Assembly: GCA_025353235.1 (NCBI GenBank)
Contig: JANXQZ010001241.1
Location: forward strand, 1 to 7,373
Reading direction: 5' to 3'
Length of the DNA: 7,373 nt
Origin: Bryobacterales bacterium
Lineage (GTDB): Bacteria > Acidobacteriota > Terriglobia > Bryobacterales > Bryobacteraceae
This document shows positions 6,786 through 7,373 of the stretch, one piece after another. How positions within the stretch are numbered: the stretch's first letter is position 1; every line of letters begins with the position of its first letter. Both the position numbers and the translations under genes were made by a program. The notes beneath the pieces were generated by a model that did no database searches, was not told the DNA's origin, and saw only the letters and a program-made list of their open reading frames with translations.

Positions 6786-7373
6786 ATGAAATCGCTTCGC
6801 ATTTCACTCGTTTTGCTCACAGCCGCGTTGGCGCAGCTATCGGCTGCACCCGTGGGCGCAATTAAAGGGTTTATCCGGGATGCCTCTGGAGCCGTAGTCC
6901 CGAATGCAATCATCGCGCTCCGCAACCAGGGAACCGATGTCTCGGCGAAGACCTCCTCCGACGACACCGGCTTCTACCAATTTCTTCAGATCGCTCCCAG
7001 CACCTATGAGGTCACGGTGGAAGCTCCCGGATTCCGCCGTGCCGATTCTAAGAACATCGCCGTGCTTGTGGATCAGATCGTCACGGTCGATTTCAAGCTC
7101 GAAGTAGGACAGGTCAGCGAGACCGTGGAAGTCACCGGCGCGGCCACCGTGCTGGACACCGAACGCGTCTCCACAGGAACCGCCTTCAACTCCACTCTGG
7201 TGCAGTACCTGCCCACGGCTAATCGGCGCTTCAACGACATCGCCATCCTCACCCCCGGCGTCACTTTCAGCGCGGCCGGAACCCAGGCAGGAGGATTCGC
7301 GGCCGCCGGTTCGCGGGCTCAATCCACCAACTGGCAGATCGACGGCATCAACGCAATCGACCCTCAAGTGAAC
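6786..7373 (+). CDS. TonB-dependent receptor with carboxypeptidase-regulatory-like domain, 3'-truncated by window edge
   Basis: The first 196 codons of a second receptor of the same class as the gene at 779. Residues 1 to about 21 form a signal peptide (Lys2 and Arg5, then a hydrophobic core SLVLLTAALAQLSA, cleavage probably near SAA before Pro22). A carboxypeptidase-regulatory-like domain follows at about 25-107, with GFIRDASGAVVPNA, TGFYQFLQIAPSTYEV and TVEAPGFRR. The plug then begins: VEVTGAATVLDTE, VQYLPTANRRFNDIAILTPGV and GSRAQSTNWQIDGINAID. The reading frame is open to the last base of the window, and the beta-barrel, normally some 700-1000 further residues, lies outside. It is predicted to be an outer-membrane TonB-driven importer or surface-binding protein; the ligand is unknown. 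Its N-terminus differs considerably in sequence from the first receptor, so the two are paralogues and not a recent tandem duplication. Genes downstream, which might reveal the substrate, are not visible. Confidence 0.92.
   Translation, partial: MKSLRISLVLLTAALAQLSAAPVGAIKGFIRDASGAVVPNAIIALRNQGTDVSAKTSSDDTGFYQFLQIAPSTYEVTVEAPGFRRADSKNIAVLVDQIVTVDFKLEVGQVSETVEVTGAATVLDTERVSTGTAFNSTLVQYLPTANRRFNDIAILTPGVTFSAAGTQAGGFAAAGSRAQSTNWQIDGINAIDPQVN

Noticed and set aside
6229..6789. 186-codon plus-strand frame as a membrane protein gene
   Set aside because: Its hydrophobic part is the direct antisense of the His codons, its remainder looks non-coding, and it overlaps the start of the second receptor. 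The minus strand has the better ribosome-binding site.

Overview
The window most resembles a chromosomal segment from an Acidobacteriota soil bacterium, possibly the Bryobacter/Solibacter group. This placement is an inference. It rests on two very large TonB-dependent receptors that begin with a carboxypeptidase-regulatory-like (Cna-B type) domain, a family greatly expanded in that phylum, together with moderately high GC and G/C-leaning third codon positions. The outer-membrane beta-barrel proteins show that the host is a diderm.

Layout from left to right. At 1-698, minus strand, lies a 3'-truncated isoprenyl transferase gene (uppS), the housekeeping enzyme that makes the undecaprenyl carrier lipid. 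A gap of about 80 bases separates it from a divergent plus-strand pair. The first gene of the pair (779-4864) encodes a 1361-residue TonB-dependent receptor. The second (4870-6108) begins 5 bases after the receptor stop codon and encodes a seven-bladed-propeller protein of the oligogalacturonate lyase type (polysaccharide lyase family PL22) with an export signal and a possible lipobox. The simplest reading is a two-gene uptake and processing unit for pectin-derived or other uronate oligosaccharides: the receptor imports the ligand through the outer membrane and the propeller protein acts on it outside the cytoplasm.

The stretch 6109-6785 is mostly not occupied by conventional genes. It holds one striking small minus-strand gene (6238-6420): a 60-residue peptide with 24 histidines, mostly alternating with acidic or polar residues and preceded by a well-placed GGAG ribosome-binding site. 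It is probably a metal-binding or buffering peptide. Between its start and the next gene lie 365 bases with no gene I trust, presumably holding divergent regulatory sequence.

From 6786 to the window end is the beginning (196 codons) of a second receptor with the same architecture as the first. The observations most worth a second look are the histidine-rich microprotein and the PL22-like protein. The latter keeps the catalytic arginine and histidine positions of the family but appears to have replaced most of the canonical metal-ligand cluster.
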